64,000 bases of DNA from Pseudomonas arsenicoxydans (GTDB lineage: Bacteria > Pseudomonadota > Gammaproteobacteria > Pseudomonadales > Pseudomonadaceae). A program made the translations under genes and the position numbers. This document shows positions 1 to 9,336 of this stretch, piece after piece. Within the stretch, counting starts at the first letter, position 1; every line of letters starts with the position of its first letter. The stretch is taken from NCBI RefSeq assembly GCF_006438915.1, contig NZ_RCZE01000014.1, positions 79,876 to 143,875 of the forward strand, in the 5' to 3' direction. The notes below the pieces were generated by a model, which did not search any database, was not told where the DNA came from, and was given only the letters and a program-made list of their open reading frames with translations.

Positions 1-90
1 ACACTTTTTTATGGCTGTACTGAAGCAGGTTTTCTGACTTCTCCGTTCACCAGCAAAGCGCCTGACATTTGCGGTGAATGTTAAGCAGCC

Positions 91-183
91 TTCGCGAGCA
101 AGCCCGCTCCCACATTTGATCTTCAGCGAACACGAGTTTTGTGTCCGACCGGAGTCAAATGTGGGAGCGGGCTTGCTCGCGAA
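91..183. repeat. REP doublet (REPIN-like inverted pair)
   Basis: Two 30-base arms (91-120 and 154-183) are inverted copies of each other with about one mismatch. Their core reads gcgagcaagcccgctcccac on the left and its complement on the right, separated by about 33 bases. This core is the familiar Pseudomonas REP consensus, and the head-to-head pair has the REPIN layout. It lies upstream of the LysR gene and could fold into a long hairpin. Confidence 0.9.
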
Positions 184-276
184 TGGCGGCACCTCGGTTC
201 CGGATACTTCCCTTCCCAATTCCCCCGCCCGCCTCTACTCTGCCTTGACCCTCTCCCAGTACCGAGCACACCTCAA

Positions 277-1167
277 ATGATGGACAGCCTCAGCGGCATC
301 ACGGCCTTCATTCATGTGGCCGAAACCCGCAGCTTTACCGAAGCCGGTCGCCTGTTGGAGATCTCCTCCTCCGCCGTCGGCAAGAGCGTGGCGCGCATGG
401 AGGAACGCCTGGGTGTGCGACTGTTCCACCGCAGCACCCGCAGCGTCACCCTGACCACCGAAGGCGAACTGTTCCTGGAACGCTGCAAACGCATCCTCAG
501 TGAAGTGGAAGCTGCGGAGATGGAACTGCTGGAGTTGTCCGCCACCCCGCGCGGCAAGGTGCGCATCAGCGTGCCGATCCAGAACGTGTTGATCATGCCG
601 GTACTGGCCGGGTTCATGCGCGCCTACCCGGATATCGAGCTGGACGTGGACATATCCGACCGCATGGTCGACGTGATCGAGGAAGGTTTCGACGCGGTGA
701 TTCGCACGGGTGCGCCGCAGGATTCGCGGCTGATGGCGCGCAAGTTGGGGGGTTATCAGTTGCAATTGGTGGCGTCGCCAGGGTATCTGGAGCGTCATGG
801 CGACCCGGCGCACCCGGACGATTTAATCCGCCACGTGTGCCTGCTGCACAAGTTTCCGGCCACCGGGATGATCGAGCGCTGGCCGTTGCGCGTCGACGAC
901 ACACACATCGAGCCGAACCTGACGCGAGCGCTGACCTGCACCACGATGGATCCGCTGACGTACCTGGCGATCGATGGGGTGGGGATTGCCTGCCTGCCGG
1001 ACTTTTCAATCCGTCAGCCATTGGCCGATGGCAGGCTCAAGGTGGTGCTGGAGGACTACACCGACCACACCGGCAACCTGTGGATGCTCTGGCCTGCATC
1101 GAAGCAGACGGCACCGAGGTTGCGAGTGTTGATCGACTACTTCAAGGACAACATTCTCAAAGCCTGA
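277..1167 (+). CDS. LysR-family transcriptional regulator
   Basis: A DNA-binding regulator of about 296 residues, the usual LysR length. The N-terminal winged helix-turn-helix (about residues 5-62) includes TRSFTEAGRLLEISSSAVGKS and the LGVRLFHRSTRSV segment typical of the family. The rest is the periplasmic-binding-like effector domain. The start is placed at the ATG-ATG pair at 277/280 because the helix-turn-helix begins directly after it; the frame is open further upstream but that part is not LysR-like. It is of the type often placed beside an oxidoreductase or efflux gene that it controls. The next gene, an MFS pump, is convergent and only 2 bases away, so the target cannot be told from layout. 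Confidence 0.93.
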   Translation: MMDSLSGITAFIHVAETRSFTEAGRLLEISSSAVGKSVARMEERLGVRLFHRSTRSVTLTTEGELFLERCKRILSEVEAAEMELLELSATPRGKVRISVPIQNVLIMPVLAGFMRAYPDIELDVDISDRMVDVIEEGFDAVIRTGAPQDSRLMARKLGGYQLQLVASPGYLERHGDPAHPDDLIRHVCLLHKFPATGMIERWPLRVDDTHIEPNLTRALTCTTMDPLTYLAIDGVGIACLPDFSIRQPLADGRLKVVLEDYTDHTGNLWMLWPASKQTAPRLRVLIDYFKDNILKA

Positions 1168-1169
1168 AC

Positions 1170-2390
1170 TCAGCGTTGCAGGGCCTCGGCAATCGGCGCT
1201 TTGCCGAGACCGAAACTGAGCATCACCGCCAACCCGAGCACACCGATGCCAGCACCCAGCCACAACGCTGAAGACACGCCGGCATGATCAACCATCAAGC
1301 CGCCGAACAGCGAACCTGAAGCGATCGCCACCTGAAACGTGGTCACCAACATGGCGGAACTGGCTTCCGGCAAGTGCGGCGATGTCAGTTGCATCCAGCT
1401 GCTCACGCCCAGCGGAATCGCGCCGTACGCAACGCCCCACACCAGCACCGCCAACGTCACGCCCCACCCCTGCAACCCGGGCAAAACCAGTTGCGCGATC
1501 ACCATCAGCAACACCACGGCGCCCAGCGATGCACGCAGGTGCGTGGTGATGCTCCCGGCCATGGCGAAGTTCGCCAGCATGCCGACCAGACCAAAGCCCA
1601 ACAGAATCGCGGTGATCGCACCCGGCGAGAAACCAGCGTCATGCCCAAGGAACGGCGCAATGTAGGTGTATGCCGTGAAATGCGCCGCCACCACCGTACC
1701 GAGCAACAGCATGCTGCGGCGGGCGTTGCTGCGTGACAAAAACGCCAACAGCGCGCGCACCTGCAAGCCCCCGCGGGACGGCAACGAGGGCAGCGTCAGC
1801 CATTGCGCGGTCAGCGCCAGCAACGCCAAGCCCGCGGTCACGGCAAACGATATTCGCCACGAAAACAGCGTGCTGACAAACGTTCCAAACGGCACGCCGA
1901 ACACCGTTGCCAAGGTAATCCCGGCAAAAATCAGCGCCGTCGCTTTCGCTGCTTTTGACTCGCTGACCAACCGCCCGGCAGCAGCAATCGCCACCGCCCA
2001 GAAACCACCCAGCGCCACACCCAACAGACCGCGCCCCAACAACATGACCGGCAACGACGGCGCCAACGCCGAGACGACGTTGGACGCCACCAGCAACAGG
2101 GTCAACAGCAGCAACAGATGTCGCCGATCCATACGCCCGGCACCGAGCATGATCGCCGGCGCAGACACCGCCGCCACCATGCCCGGCACGGTGACCATCA
2201 ACCCCGCCACGCCATCGGTGATGCTCAGGCTATTGGCAATTTGCGGCAGGACGCCGACGGGCAGGTACTCGGTGGTGACAAAGGCAAAAGCACCCAGGGC
2301 CACCGAGTACACCGACAGCCAGTCGCGCCAGGAAGAAGGCTCCGCTGGCGCGAGCGCAGCAGTGGCCGGAGATGCAGATAAATCGTTCAT
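1170..2390 (-). CDS. MFS transporter, DHA1-like drug/sugar efflux family
   Basis: An integral membrane protein of about 406 residues with roughly 12 hydrophobic segments. It resembles the AraJ/drug:H+ antiporter-1 group; the N-terminal part contains EYLPVGVLPQIANSL, and the loop after helix 2 has GAGRMDRRHLLL, equivalent to the MFS signature between helices 2 and 3. It probably exports a small molecule using the proton gradient; the substrate is unknown. The start is at 2390 because GGAG lies 7 bases upstream and the extra 26 residues of the longer frame are not membrane-protein-like. It is divergent from the Gfo/Idh/MocA gene across a 224-base gap. Confidence 0.9.
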   Translation of the reverse strand: MNDLSASPATAALAPAEPSSWRDWLSVYSVALGAFAFVTTEYLPVGVLPQIANSLSITDGVAGLMVTVPGMVAAVSAPAIMLGAGRMDRRHLLLLLTLLLVASNVVSALAPSLPVMLLGRGLLGVALGGFWAVAIAAAGRLVSESKAAKATALIFAGITLATVFGVPFGTFVSTLFSWRISFAVTAGLALLALTAQWLTLPSLPSRGGLQVRALLAFLSRSNARRSMLLLGTVVAAHFTAYTYIAPFLGHDAGFSPGAITAILLGFGLVGMLANFAMAGSITTHLRASLGAVVLLMVIAQLVLPGLQGWGVTLAVLVWGVAYGAIPLGVSSWMQLTSPHLPEASSAMLVTTFQVAIASGSLFGGLMVDHAGVSSALWLGAGIGVLGLAVMLSFGLGKAPIAEALQR

Positions 2391-2614
2391 GGCAAAGCTC
2401 CACAAGAATGAGTGGAGCCATGCTAGGTATCCGAGCCCTGCGGAAAAACAGTGCGCGGCTCCGATCACTGCGGATCAATCATTCCGCAATCGAACAGGCG
2501 TGCAGGCCATTAGCGCCTTTCCTGTCCGCAGTGTTCCGCCCTTTGGCCGGTTTTTCCGCAGGGCTGCGCTCCCTAGACTTCACCTCGTCAGCCAAACCCT
2601 ACGAGGACATTCCC

Positions 2615-3709
2615 ATGACAACTGCACACTCCCCTATTCGCGTCGGCATCATCGGCGTTGGCAACTGGGCGCGCCACGGCCATCTGCGCGTGCTCACTCT
2701 GCTGCCGCAATATCACCTGCAAGCGGTGTACAGCGAACGCCGCGAACGCGCCGAAGCCGCGGCCAGCGAATACGCCATCAGCCAGGTCGCCGACTCGGTC
2801 GACGCGTTGGTCAACAACCCTGAAGTCGACTTGGTCGTGGTGCTCAACACCGCGCCGCAACACGAAAAAACCGTGCGCGCCGCCATCGCCGCCGGCAAAG
2901 ACGTCTACTGCGAATGGCCTCTGACCACCACCACCGCAGACTCCGAACACTTGCTGCACCTGGCCAAGGACGCCGGCGTGCGCCACATCGTCGGCCTGCA
3001 ACGCCGTCACGCACCGCACAACCGCTACCTGCAGGACCTGCTGCAACAAGGCTACGTCGGCAAGGTGCGCTCAGTGCGGATGCACGTCAGCATGAATTAC
3101 TTCCAGGCCCTGCGTCCCAACGCCCTGCGCTGGACCGCTCCCGAGGAAAACTTTTCCAGCGTCATCGCCATCTACGCCGGACACTTCCTCGACATGCTCT
3201 TCACCGCCACCGGCTGGCCAGTGAAAGTCTCAGGGCTGATGGTCAACCAGTTCCCGAAAGTGACCATTAAGGAAACCGGCGAAGTACTCGACAGCACCGC
3301 CCCCGACCAGCTCGTACTCAGCGGCATGCTCGAAGACGGCGGGGTCATTTCGATCCACATCGAAGGCGGCAAACGCAACGGCTCAGGGGTTCAGATCGAC
3401 ATCACCGGCGATCAGGGCGACCTGAAAATCAGCAACCGCTCGGCTTTCGGCGACGTGGGCGATGACTACGTGATCGAGGGTGCCCACGGCGACAATCTGC
3501 CACTCCAAGCACTGCCGCTGCCTGCCAGTTATGAGCGTCTGCCCGAATCGACATTGCCCTCCGCAGTGCTGGAACTGGCAGAGCTGTATTACGTGTATGC
3601 GCAGGACGTGGTCGATGGCAGCCATGGCGCGGCGACGTTTGAAGATGCGGTGCGCTTGCATCGGTTGCTGGACGCGGCCCGGGACGGGCATCGGACACCC
3701 CTGAAATAA
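2615..3709 (+). CDS. Gfo/Idh/MocA-family protein, Gal80-like
   Basis: A protein of 364 residues with an N-terminal Rossmann domain (GIIGVGNWARHG at residues 11-22) and the C-terminal beta-sheet domain of the Gfo/Idh/MocA family. Members oxidise or reduce sugars and inositols with NAD(P). Here the usual catalytic E-K-P motif reads E-W-P (residues 100-102, context VYCEWPL). I recall this form from Gal80-type, often non-catalytic, relatives, so it may bind NAD(P) and a ligand rather than turn over a sugar. The start is the ATG at 2615, with CGAGGA about 8 bases upstream; the longer frame upstream has no family resemblance. It lies divergent from the MFS pump. Confidence 0.88.
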   Translation: MTTAHSPIRVGIIGVGNWARHGHLRVLTLLPQYHLQAVYSERRERAEAAASEYAISQVADSVDALVNNPEVDLVVVLNTAPQHEKTVRAAIAAGKDVYCEWPLTTTTADSEHLLHLAKDAGVRHIVGLQRRHAPHNRYLQDLLQQGYVGKVRSVRMHVSMNYFQALRPNALRWTAPEENFSSVIAIYAGHFLDMLFTATGWPVKVSGLMVNQFPKVTIKETGEVLDSTAPDQLVLSGMLEDGGVISIHIEGGKRNGSGVQIDITGDQGDLKISNRSAFGDVGDDYVIEGAHGDNLPLQALPLPASYERLPESTLPSAVLELAELYYVYAQDVVDGSHGAATFEDAVRLHRLLDAARDGHRTPLK

Positions 3710-3776
3710 TCCGCGCCTAAAGTTGTGTCGCTGACCGCCGACTCCTTCTGTGAACTTACCAACGAAGGACCGTGAG

Positions 3777-4262
3777 ATGTTTTACCCCCGCGAAGCTGAA
3801 AAAGATCACCTGTTCAACCGGGTGATCCTGCTCACCGTGGCTTGCTGTGTGGTGCTGATCCTGGCCGGCATGGCCCGGCACGAGGGCATTCGCTATGCCG
3901 CCATTCAGCTGGGCCCTGTCGAAACGACGGGCACCGTGACGCAACTCGACGACATCCTGATGAACCGCGATGGCAAAGTGATCCATTACCGCTATACCGA
4001 TCTCGACGGCCAGGTGCACTATAGCCAATACGTCGACGAACGTTATGCCACAAAAACCGCCTATGAAACCGGCGGCAGCATTCCCCTGATCTATTCCCGC
4101 TGGCTACCGGCGCAAAGCAGCATCGCCCGCGAGCTGAACGGTAATCGCCCGGGGTTTTTCATCATGATGGGTGGGGTATTGCTGACGTTGTTGTTCCTGG
4201 GGATATCGGCCAGGACACTGGGCCGGATTTATGCGATGAAAGAGGAAGACCGGTTCTACTAG
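3777..4262 (+). CDS. DUF3592-like membrane protein
   Basis: A protein of about 161 residues with a membrane segment near the N-terminus (VILLTVACCVVLILAG), a soluble middle with the pattern TGTVTQLDD...IHYRYTDLDGQVHYSQY, and a second membrane segment near the C-terminus (FFIMMGGVLLTLLFLG). This helix-sheet-helix arrangement is what DUF3592 proteins look like; their function is unknown. The start at 3777 has AAGGA 7 bases upstream; a GTG at 3750 is possible but has no ribosome site. It stands alone between the Gfo/Idh/MocA gene and a convergent cyclase gene. Confidence 0.72.
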   Translation: MFYPREAEKDHLFNRVILLTVACCVVLILAGMARHEGIRYAAIQLGPVETTGTVTQLDDILMNRDGKVIHYRYTDLDGQVHYSQYVDERYATKTAYETGGSIPLIYSRWLPAQSSIARELNGNRPGFFIMMGGVLLTLLFLGISARTLGRIYAMKEEDRFY

Positions 4263-4276
4263 CTCTTCCCCCGCCT

Positions 4277-5434
4277 TTACTCCGAAACCGCCACCTGGTT
4301 GCGCCCACGCGCCTTGGCCCGGTAAAGCGCTTTGTCCGCATTGTTCATCAAACTTTGCAGATCATGGTCGTGCATCTCCATGGCGGCGACGCCAAGGCTG
4401 GCCGAAATGCGATAAACCGGGCCGGTCATCAACCCACCGATGGACTGGATCAGGTGCTCGGCAATTTCCAGGGCGACCTCAATGGACGTGTCCGGCAGCA
4501 GGATGGCGAATTCCTCGCCGCCCAGCCGGCCATAGACGTCCGTTTCACGAAAACTTGTACTGATGACCACTCCCATCTGACGCAGCACTTGATCACCGAC
4601 CTGATGGCCGTAGGTGTCATTGATGTGCTTGAAGTGATCCATATCCAGCATCACCGCGCACAGCGGCAACCGATGATGTTGGCAGTTGTTGAACAACTGC
4701 TGCGCGTGTTCAAAAAAAGCCCGGCGGTTTTTCAGCCCAGTGAGTTCGTCGGTTTGCGCAGCATGTGTGGCGATGCGGTGTGCCAGTTCCATTTCACGGG
4801 TCAGGCGAAATGCAGTTTCCAAGGCTTCGGACAGTTTGCGGGTGGCTCTGGCCACAAATGAAGCGAACACCACGACGGCCAGGGCCATACCGACTTGCAA
4901 GGTCGAGTGCTGAAACAGCAGCCACGTGGTACACGGCAACAACACCAGGCCAATCGAGACCAGCGTCATGGACCGATAGGACGAGTAACACGACACCGCG
5001 CTGACCGACATGCCAACGGCAAACAGCATGACCAGCGCCTGGGCCAGCGGGTCATCTGCCGGCATGACGGCCAACGCACCAGCGCCCCAGATACCGGCAG
5101 ACAACACCAGCGTCACCCAATAAATCCGCTCCCAGCGTTGCGGCGTGCGCTCACTGTCCGGGCTGCGAAAATAGACCACAAACATCAGAATGCGCAGTAA
5201 CGACGAGGCGCTCAGCAGGCTGATCCAGCCGATCATCACGCGGTGATCCATGCGCTCCCAGCACAGCCCGCACAGCATAAGCGCGGCCAGGTAACTGCCG
5301 AACACCGCGGACACGGATTGGTTGAACAGCTGTCGCAATCGGTCACCGCGCACTTGCGCCGCGATGAAAGTCTCCTCGTCGTACCGAAATCCTGGGCCAT
5401 CCATGTGATCCGCCTGATCATGATGCTGCGACAA
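4277..5434 (-). CDS. Diguanylate cyclase with N-terminal membrane sensor
   Basis: 385 residues. Roughly residues 40-200 contain about six hydrophobic helices forming a membrane sensor module of the MASE type. A short linker follows, then a GGDEF domain (about 235-385) beginning DELTGLKNRRAFFEHA. The active-site motif reads GGEEF (about residue 303), an active variant, and the metal- and substrate-binding segment LDMDHFKHINDTYGHQVGD is complete. It should make cyclic di-GMP from two GTP and so influence motility and biofilm. I do not see a clear RxxD inhibitory site before GGEEF. It is a monocistronic gene convergent with the DUF3592-like gene. Confidence 0.92.
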   Translation of the reverse strand: MSQHHDQADHMDGPGFRYDEETFIAAQVRGDRLRQLFNQSVSAVFGSYLAALMLCGLCWERMDHRVMIGWISLLSASSLLRILMFVVYFRSPDSERTPQRWERIYWVTLVLSAGIWGAGALAVMPADDPLAQALVMLFAVGMSVSAVSCYSSYRSMTLVSIGLVLLPCTTWLLFQHSTLQVGMALAVVVFASFVARATRKLSEALETAFRLTREMELAHRIATHAAQTDELTGLKNRRAFFEHAQQLFNNCQHHRLPLCAVMLDMDHFKHINDTYGHQVGDQVLRQMGVVISTSFRETDVYGRLGGEEFAILLPDTSIEVALEIAEHLIQSIGGLMTGPVYRISASLGVAAMEMHDHDLQSLMNNADKALYRAKARGRNQVAVSE

Positions 5435-5672
5435 AAAAGCGATTGTGCCACCCGGCTACCCAGGCGAACAAACGAATCACTGATGGGCGTTCGCAATAAT
5501 CCATATCGAAGTAATAGCACATGAATACAATCGTTTTGCGGGTGGCGTGCCCAATCTGACTGGCGCTTGGCGTGTCGAAGAGCTTTACGGGTCCATCACT
5601 GTCCGATCTTCACCTTCATGCTCGGTGTTTTCCGTAAACATCTTCTGTGCACTCAGTTGGAAGGAACCCTGT

Positions 5673-6455
5673 ATGAAAATGAATACTCTGGTCGCCGGGC
5701 TGGCCCTCGCCGCAGCACTGACCTCCTCGATTTCCGCTATGGCTGAAACCGTCAAACCCACCATCGTGCTGGTTCACGGCGCTTTTGCCGATTCAACCAG
5801 TTGGAACGGTGTGATCAAGATTCTCGAAAAGGATGGTTATACCGTGATAGCGGCGGCGAACCCGCTGCGCAGCCTTAAAGGCGATGCGCAATCAGTGACC
5901 GACGTGCTCAAAGGTGTCGGTAGCCCGGTTGTACTGGTTGGGCACTCCTATGGTGGCCCGGTCATCAGTGAAGCCGCTTATGGTCAAACCAACGTCAAAG
6001 CCTTGGTGTACGTAGCGGCCTTCGCCCCGGAAAAGGGAGAAAGCGCCTTTGCGCTGACTGGCAAATTCCCGGGCAGTTCGCTAGGCCCTACCCTGGCAAA
6101 ACCAGTGGATTTGGCAGACGGAGGGAAGGACTTTTACATCCAGCAAGACAAATTCCACGACCAATTCGCTGCTGACGTGCCCAATGCAGACGCGCGCCTG
6201 ATGGCCGCGACACAACGACCGGTGACTGAAGCAGCGCTCAAGGAAGAAGCCTCTGAACCGGCCTGGAAGACGATCCCATCGTGGTGGGTGTATGGCGACA
6301 AAGACAAAAATATCCCTCCACAAGCGATGAAATTCATGGCTGAGCGGGCTAACGCCAAACAGACGGTGGTGGTCAAAGGCGCCTCTCACGTGGTGATGGT
6401 CTCTCACCCGAAAGCCGTTGCCGACTTGATCGAAACGGCGGCAAAGGCTCTCTGA
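5673..6455 (+). CDS. Secreted alpha/beta-fold hydrolase
   Basis: 260 residues with a Sec signal peptide ending near AMA (about residue 24). The fold begins with TIVLVHGAFADSTSW, which carries the oxyanion HG motif. The nucleophile elbow is GHSYGG with Ser92. The acid is probably in WVYGDKDKNIP, and the base is the His in GASHVVMVSHP near the C-terminus, so the triad looks complete. It acts in the periplasm or outside the cell on an unknown ester or amide; related proteins are labelled salicylate esterase-like hydrolases. The start at 5673 has AAGGA 7 bases upstream and leads directly into the signal peptide. Confidence 0.92.
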   Translation: MKMNTLVAGLALAAALTSSISAMAETVKPTIVLVHGAFADSTSWNGVIKILEKDGYTVIAAANPLRSLKGDAQSVTDVLKGVGSPVVLVGHSYGGPVISEAAYGQTNVKALVYVAAFAPEKGESAFALTGKFPGSSLGPTLAKPVDLADGGKDFYIQQDKFHDQFAADVPNADARLMAATQRPVTEAALKEEASEPAWKTIPSWWVYGDKDKNIPPQAMKFMAERANAKQTVVVKGASHVVMVSHPKAVADLIETAAKAL

Positions 6456-6480
6456 CCTACGCGTGAACGCAATACTCGGC

Positions 6481-6503
6481 ATGAGGCTGACGCTCAGCCT
6501 CAT
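6481..6503. other. Perfect inverted repeat between convergent genes
   Basis: Ten-base arms atgaggctga and tcagcctcat enclose a 3-base loop. It lies between the ends of the hydrolase and the YceI genes and could stop transcription from either side, but no T-run follows on either strand, so a terminator role is only inferred. Confidence 0.5.
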
Positions 6504-6567
6504 CGCTCGAGTTCAGCACTTGCCTGGTACCCATCCGAATTGGACACCCGATAGGCAATCTCCGGGA

Positions 6568-7137
6568 TTACTGCTGCGGCGCAACCATCTTGAACCGGAT
6601 ATTGATGTCGTCAGAGACCACGGTATCGGCAAACTCCCCTTCACCGATCTTGAAATCACTTCGCTTGAGGGTTAACTCGCCATCAAAGATGCCGATGGTG
6701 TTCTCCGCCTTCAGGAGGACCGGGACGGCCACCTCGCGGGTAACGCCCCTGAGCGTCAGTTTGCCGATGATTGAGTACTTGTTGTCACCCAGTGCCTTCA
6801 CATGGGTCGATTCAAAGGTCGCCACGGGATAAACCGCCGTATCGAACCAGGCGGTTTTTTGCAGTTCCGTGTTGGCGTCACTGCTGCCGGCATCGATGCT
6901 GTCGAGCTGGATGGTCAGCGATGCATGGGCCGCTGCAGGCTTGGTCGTGTCGAAATCCAGCTTGGCTTCGAACTCGCCAAAGGTGCCGTACACCCGCGAG
7001 CTGAACTGGTTATACGTGAAGGAGATCTTGCTCGCGGCTTGATTGACGTGCGTGTACTGGACCGCGTGCACGCAGGGCAAGTAGCCAACAGTGAGCACGA
7101 CGGCCAGAACAACGAGCCGCGGGAATCGAACATTCAT
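6568..7137 (-). CDS. YceI-family periplasmic lipid-binding protein
   Basis: 189 residues with a signal peptide (VVLAVVLTVGYLPCVHA) followed by the YceI lipocalin-like barrel: SKISFTYNQFSSRVYGTFGEF, a central DSIDAGSSDANTEL, then FESTHVKAL, GKLTLRGVTREV and SDFKIGEGEFADTVVSDDINI. These are the recognised YceI landmarks. Family members bind polyisoprenoid or other amphiphilic ligands in the periplasm. The ATG at 7137 starts the signal peptide; a longer frame upstream is not similar to the family. It is divergent from the reductase gene at 7344. Confidence 0.93.
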   Translation of the reverse strand: MNVRFPRLVVLAVVLTVGYLPCVHAVQYTHVNQAASKISFTYNQFSSRVYGTFGEFEAKLDFDTTKPAAAHASLTIQLDSIDAGSSDANTELQKTAWFDTAVYPVATFESTHVKALGDNKYSIIGKLTLRGVTREVAVPVLLKAENTIGIFDGELTLKRSDFKIGEGEFADTVVSDDINIRFKMVAPQQ

Positions 7138-7343
7138 GGGATTCTCCGTGAGGGCTCCCGTTATGAAGCGAACTGCCCGCACACGTGGGCCAGCGATAGG
7201 AGGACTAAAGCAAACAACTCGCGTTTCTTCCACTTGCAACACGTACTTCCGACCACCTGTCGGCCTTCCCGAGACAGCGCCCTGTATGGCCACCTTGACG
7301 GGTGTTTAATACCTGCTGCACTCACCGCTTCGGGAGACTGGTC

Positions 7344-8090
7344 ATGAAAATCGTCGTCATCGGAGGTACCGGCCTGATCGGCAGCAAGGTCTGCAAAAAC
7401 TTGCAGGAACTGGGCCATGAAGCCTTTGCGGCGTCACCGAGCACCGGGGTCAATGTCATCAGCGGCGAAGGCCTCAAAGAGGCACTCAAAGGCGCCGACG
7501 TGGTGGTCGACGTGGCGAACTCACCCTCTTTCGAAGACCACGCGGCGTTGCATTTCTTTGAAACCGCCGGGCACAACCTGTTCGCGGCGGAGAAGTTCGA
7601 CGGGGTCAAACACCACGTGGCCCTGTCCGTCGTTGGCACCGAGCGGATGCTCGACAGCGGTTACTTCCGGGCAAAAATGGCCCAGGAAACACTGATCAAA
7701 AAATCGGGCATTCCCTACACCATCCTGCGGGCCACGCAGTTCTTCGAGTTTATCCACGCCATCGCTCACTCCGGGCGTGAGGAAGGCGACACCATTCACC
7801 TGACGTCCGCTGCGCTGCAACCGGTGGCTTCGGACGACGTCGCGGTGGCGCTGACCGATATCGCGCTCAAAGCGCCGGTCAATCAGACCGTCGAAGTGGC
7901 CGGGCCTGATAACCGCCCGCTCGTCGAGTTCGCCAGCGATTACCTGAAGCACACCCAGGACCCGCGCCAAACCGTCGCGGACGACACGGTTCCTTACTTT
8001 GGTGCGCCGATCAATGACCAGTCACTGACACCAGGCGCCAATCCCATCATTGGCGCGACGCGGTTCCAGGACTGGCTCAAGACCCACTAG
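7344..8090 (+). CDS. NAD(P)-binding atypical SDR (NmrA-like)
   Basis: 248 residues. The N-terminus MKIVVIGGTGLIGSKV holds the GGTGxIG nucleotide-binding motif of atypical SDR/NmrA proteins. The middle (ALSVVGTERMLDSGYFRAKMAQE) matches the YxxxK region in position, but with Tyr-Phe-Arg-Ala-Lys, and the C-terminal half is the substrate lobe (LRATQFFEFI). Such proteins are redox sensors or quinone/flavin-type reductases. The start at 7344 has GGGAG upstream and begins the Rossmann strand directly. No obvious operon partner. Confidence 0.88.
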   Translation: MKIVVIGGTGLIGSKVCKNLQELGHEAFAASPSTGVNVISGEGLKEALKGADVVVDVANSPSFEDHAALHFFETAGHNLFAAEKFDGVKHHVALSVVGTERMLDSGYFRAKMAQETLIKKSGIPYTILRATQFFEFIHAIAHSGREEGDTIHLTSAALQPVASDDVAVALTDIALKAPVNQTVEVAGPDNRPLVEFASDYLKHTQDPRQTVADDTVPYFGAPINDQSLTPGANPIIGATRFQDWLKTH

Positions 8091-8129
8091 GCCACTGTTT
8101 GAGCAGGAAAACTTAAACGCTGAACGGAC

Positions 8130-8777
8130 CTAACATTGGCTCGCCACCGCCCGTGAAGAAATAGCGGCGTCGTCCTGTTGTTTCACTCGCTGAGTCAACA
8201 CCAGCATGCTCAGGAAACCCAGTGCGATCAGCAGCGGATACGCCATCAACAGTTCGGACAGGGAGTATTTCCAGGCCAACGGCCGACCGACGCCCAGCAT
8301 GGCTGCATACATCCAGGACACGGCCGACAGCGAGCCGCAGAACAGCGCGAGCATCCGTGCGCTGAACCCGAGATCGAGCAAGGAGCCTGCCTTCTGCAAC
8401 GCAGGCAATACCAAGCGATGTAGCAAGATGCCGTTGTAGGTCAGCAGCATGACAATGATCACTTTGGCTTGAAGTTTTGGGTTCATGAAGTAGTTCATAC
8501 CTTTGTCCAGGTAATCAATACCGATCACCGCGGCGCCCGTCACCCACAAGGCTATCAATGCAACGATCACAGACTTCTGCAGACTTTCCATATGAGCATG
8601 GTCGTGCTCAGTGAATGTTTTTCGTTTTAACAAATCTTTAACCATTGCAATATCACTGGTCAACACCAAACCAATGGCCACACAACAAGACACTAAATGA
8701 ACGTAAATAACGCCCAACCGCAAAAATTCCATACACTCTTTATTTTCGAGCAGGCTCATAATTGTATTTATCGCCAC
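8130..8777 (-). CDS. Integral membrane protein of unknown function
   Basis: About 215 residues with five or six hydrophobic helices (for example VIYVHLVSCCVAIGLVL, VIVALIALWVTGAAVIG, VIIVMLLTYNGILLHRLVL, LLIALGFLSMLVLT). I do not recognise a named family. A GTG at 8777 is taken as start because GGAG lies 8 bases upstream; a TTG at 8816 would add 13 residues without a ribosome site. A His-rich stretch between the first helices (TEHDHAHME) is the only polar landmark. It lies at the edge of a relatively AT-rich gap and has no clear partner. Confidence 0.75.
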   Translation of the reverse strand: MAINTIMSLLENKECMEFLRLGVIYVHLVSCCVAIGLVLTSDIAMVKDLLKRKTFTEHDHAHMESLQKSVIVALIALWVTGAAVIGIDYLDKGMNYFMNPKLQAKVIIVMLLTYNGILLHRLVLPALQKAGSLLDLGFSARMLALFCGSLSAVSWMYAAMLGVGRPLAWKYSLSELLMAYPLLIALGFLSMLVLTQRVKQQDDAAISSRAVASQC

Positions 8778-9336
8778 GGTACTTTCTCCACCTTGTTCGA
8801 TAGTACAGACCGACAACTAACAGGGCATTTAACTCTTTAAACCCTTGTGCGATCTTACTTTTATAAGAGATGCCAAATCGCAGACCTGACACTGCGCAGC
8901 CCATTGATTCACTTGGCAAACCAATGATCGACTTGTTTACCGCCTCCTGAATTTCAGATAAAAAAATCCCCATTTGCAGTCACTGCATATGAGGTTCGTT
9001 TTCCACTTCTTTTCTACGACTGCTAAGCAGGTCATGGTGACGTGCTGAAGTATCAGAGGGTGTTACGCCTCGAATGTTCATTTTTTAAGCAGACTACCGA
9101 CAAACGGTTACTTCAGCGGAAACAATTGAAACTGACAACGAATCGATAACTTCTCCGTAAGCCGCGCGCTAACTGGCGCGCTTTAAATTATATAAGTCCC
9201 AGCCTCTTTCATTGGATCCATTAGTCGTTGCGTTACTTACGAAAAATGTAATAGAGACCTGCTCGCAATTACCCCTATGTACGACTAAACAGTCATACTT
9301 TTTCACCTCTAGAACTCAGGCTCCCTCCAGCCCCCC
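8778..9336. other. AT-rich intergenic gap
   Basis: About 560 bases of lower GC content. A 77-codon minus-strand frame (8740-8973) overlaps the start of the membrane protein and is not convincing. A small GC hairpin (arms gcgcgc at 9164-9169 and 9176-9181) is followed by tttaaatt on the plus strand. No other gene is seen. Confidence 0.5.

Noticed and set aside
8740..8973. 77-codon minus-strand ORF
   Set aside because: It overlaps the start of the membrane protein gene, matches no family and lies in an AT-rich gap where chance ORFs are less informative.
9161..9190. GC hairpin followed by tttaaatt as a terminator
   Set aside because: No plus-strand gene precedes it and the T-run is too short; on the minus strand there is none.
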